Positions 63,028 through 64,000 of a stretch of DNA of 64,000 nt are shown piece after piece (position 1 is the stretch's first letter; each line of letters starts with the position of its first letter). The notes under the pieces were generated by a model. It saw nothing but the letters and a program-made list of their open reading frames with translations. It was not told the DNA's origin and made no database searches. The position numbers and the translations under genes are program-made. The stretch comes from Leifsonia sp. ZF2019 (GTDB lineage: Bacteria; Actinomycetota; Actinomycetes; Actinomycetales; Microbacteriaceae): the NCBI RefSeq assembly GCF_019924635.1, contig NZ_CP065037.1, forward strand, positions 4,177,858-4,241,857. Direction: 5' to 3'.

Positions 63028-63396
63028 TTATCTGGTGGAGCTACGACGAAGGTAGCGGCTGACGGCTCGGGTGACCTCTTCGTGCAGGGTAGCCCACCGG
63101 GCCTCCGCGGAAGCTGGTAATGCTCTGATCACGATGTCCACTCCGCCCACCTTCGCGGCGCTCTCGCGGAGCGTCGGGAGCACCTCGTACGCAGCTGCTT
63201 TGAGCCGCCGGCGCACGAGGTTGCGGTGCACGGCGTTGCCGACCGTCTTGCTCACGATAAAACCGAATCGCACCACGTCGGGGTCGGCAGTGGGACGGAC
63301 GTATGCGATGGTGTTCTCCGCCGTAAAGCGGGCACCTCTCCGCACCGTCGCCCGGTAGTCCGCCCCCCGCGTGATGCGATTGGCCTTCGCGAGCAC
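63028..63396 (-). CDS. rnpA: Ribonuclease P protein component
   Basis: 122 aa. GFIVSKTVGNAVHRNLVRRR is the RNR motif that contacts the RNase P RNA. It helps mature tRNA 5' ends. GTG 63396 lies 9 bases past the rpmH stop, so it is read from the rpmH message. Confidence 0.96.
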   Translation of the reverse strand: MLAKANRITRGADYRATVRRGARFTAENTIAYVRPTADPDVVRFGFIVSKTVGNAVHRNLVRRRLKAAAYEVLPTLRESAAKVGGVDIVIRALPASAEARWATLHEEVTRAVSRYLRRSSTR

Positions 63397-63405
63397 CGGC
63401 CGGTA

Positions 63406-63543
63406 CTACGCCGAGAGCTTCTCGCGGCCCTTGGCGCGACGAGCGGACAGGATGGCGCGACCGGCACGCGTGCGCATGCGCAGGCGGAAGCCGTGGGTCT
63501 TGGCGCGCTTGCGGTTGTTCGGCTGGAACGTTCTCTTGCTCAT
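63406..63543 (-). CDS. rpmH: 50S ribosomal protein bL34
   Basis: 45 aa, the usual length. The N-terminus [20 protein letters not shown] and the closing [11 protein letters not shown] are diagnostic. ATG 63543. First gene of the leftward rpmH-rnpA-yidD-yidC-jag-rsmG block, facing away from oriC. The promoter should lie between 63544 and ~63660. Confidence 0.97.
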   Translation of the reverse strand: MSKRTFQPNNRKRAKTHGFRLRMRTRAGRAILSARRAKGREKLSA

Positions 63544-63659
63544 AATCTCTATCTCCGTGGTGGTCTCTTCGCAGGCCGGTGCTGATGGATGGTGCCAGCA
63601 CGGGGAGGCCAGAAAAGTTTCAGGGCAGCCGGAACGGCTGAAGTCAACTGATTAAAACT

Positions 63660-63960
63660 ACGGCCTATAGAGGACCGAGGTCAAACCGATCGACTCAAAT
63701 CCACTGATTATGCACGGGATTGGCAGGATCGGTGGCGAAGGCGCGCCGTGTGTCGGCGACGTATTCCGGGAGCCGAATTTGATCCACATCCTGTGGACAA
63801 GTTAGCGTGAGGGCGAAAGTTATCCCCAGCCCATCCCAAAAGTGGCCGGAGATCACTACGGTATTGCACACGCAGCGGTGGATAACCCTGTGAATACCTA
63901 CCGGCGGCACGCATGTCGCCAGCCTGACTCGAGTCATCTCCGGGGGACGACTCCCTCTCC
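63660..63960. other. Part of oriC (rpmH side) with DnaA boxes
   Basis: DnaA-box-like sequences: TGTGGACAA at 63792-63800 (TTGTCCACA on the minus strand), TTATCCCCA at 63820-63828, TTATCCACC (minus strand) at 63877-63885 and GTATTCACA (minus strand) at 63889-63897. The stretch is less GC-rich than its surroundings and follows rpmH. In actinobacteria the rpmH-dnaA gap is where replication starts; dnaA is expected just right of the window. Confidence 0.75.
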
Positions 63961-64000
63961 GTCGGGCGTCGGCATCCAACGAAAGCGAAGACGGGGAACG

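Noticed and set aside
63695..63979. Open frame of 94 codons in the oriC stretch
   Set aside because: It covers DnaA boxes, has no ribosome-binding site and no recognisable protein pattern.
1..64000. tRNA/rRNA genes, insertion sequences, prophage genes, CRISPR arrays
   Set aside because: No transposase, integrase, phage structural gene, regularly spaced repeat or tRNA-like sequence was recognised on reading; a dedicated tRNA or CRISPR search was not possible here.

Overview
The window is high-GC chromosomal DNA of an actinobacterium, most probably a member of the Microbacteriaceae (Microbacterium/Leifsonia-like). The evidence is the origin-proximal gene order at the right end (rpmH-rnpA-yidD-yidC-jag-rsmG-parA-parB), the trxA-trxB-murJ-DUF6049 and rpsF-ssb-rpsR-rplI-dnaB blocks, the many GTG/TTG starts, the ATGA/TGATG start-stop overlaps, and the LAXTG-type sortase signal. 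The genus is inferred from gene order and protein style only. The last ~400 bases look like part of oriC; dnaA should lie just beyond the window.

Layout. (1) 0-8.9 kb: a cell-wall-anchored lectin/Ig-repeat protein, an MFS transporter, a secreted DUF3089 alpha/beta hydrolase, and a GH78-type rhamnosidase divergent from a TetR regulator across a short palindrome. (2) 8.9-14.4 kb: a membrane-anchored DJ-1/PfpI protein with a GlxA-type AraC regulator carrying the same domain, an NAD(P)-binding epimerase with a coupled small membrane protein, a MocR regulator and a PaaI-type thioesterase. (3) 14.3-17.4 kb: a thiamine-salvage operon thiM-thiE-thiD/tenA(-thioesterase) under a TPP riboswitch that contains the thiM ribosome-binding site. 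(4) 17.4-23.1 kb: an amidohydrolase cluster with two paralogous amidohydrolases (one with a Tat-like signal), an ACMSD-like amidohydrolase, an IclR regulator and a small membrane protein. (5) 23.1-24.4 kb: an SDR/MarR divergent pair with two similar operator-like sites.

(6) 24.4-41.1 kb is a carbohydrate-use locus: ABC importer plus GH36 alpha-galactosidase, GH2 beta-mannosidase, a LacI repressor, and an operon with a secreted clan-A-like hydrolase carrying three repeated sandwich modules, an AraC regulator, a PhyH-type dioxygenase and a second GH78-type protein. Three promoters contain the same palindrome GAACCGGTTC between their -35 and -10 elements, and a one-base variant lies in front of lacI. 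This suggests one LacI regulon for a mannose/galactose- and probably rhamnose-containing polymer.

(7) 41.2-64 kb is core genome: dnaB with DnaA-box-like sequences upstream, the ribosomal/ssb operon, a CCA-adding enzyme, DUF6049, murJ, trxB, trxA, an aminotransferase, a Ddl-like ligase, parB, parA, five parS sites in a 2.5-kb stretch without recognisable genes, then rsmG, jag, yidC, yidD, rnpA, rpmH and the start of oriC. No tRNA or rRNA genes, insertion sequences, prophage genes or CRISPR arrays were seen.
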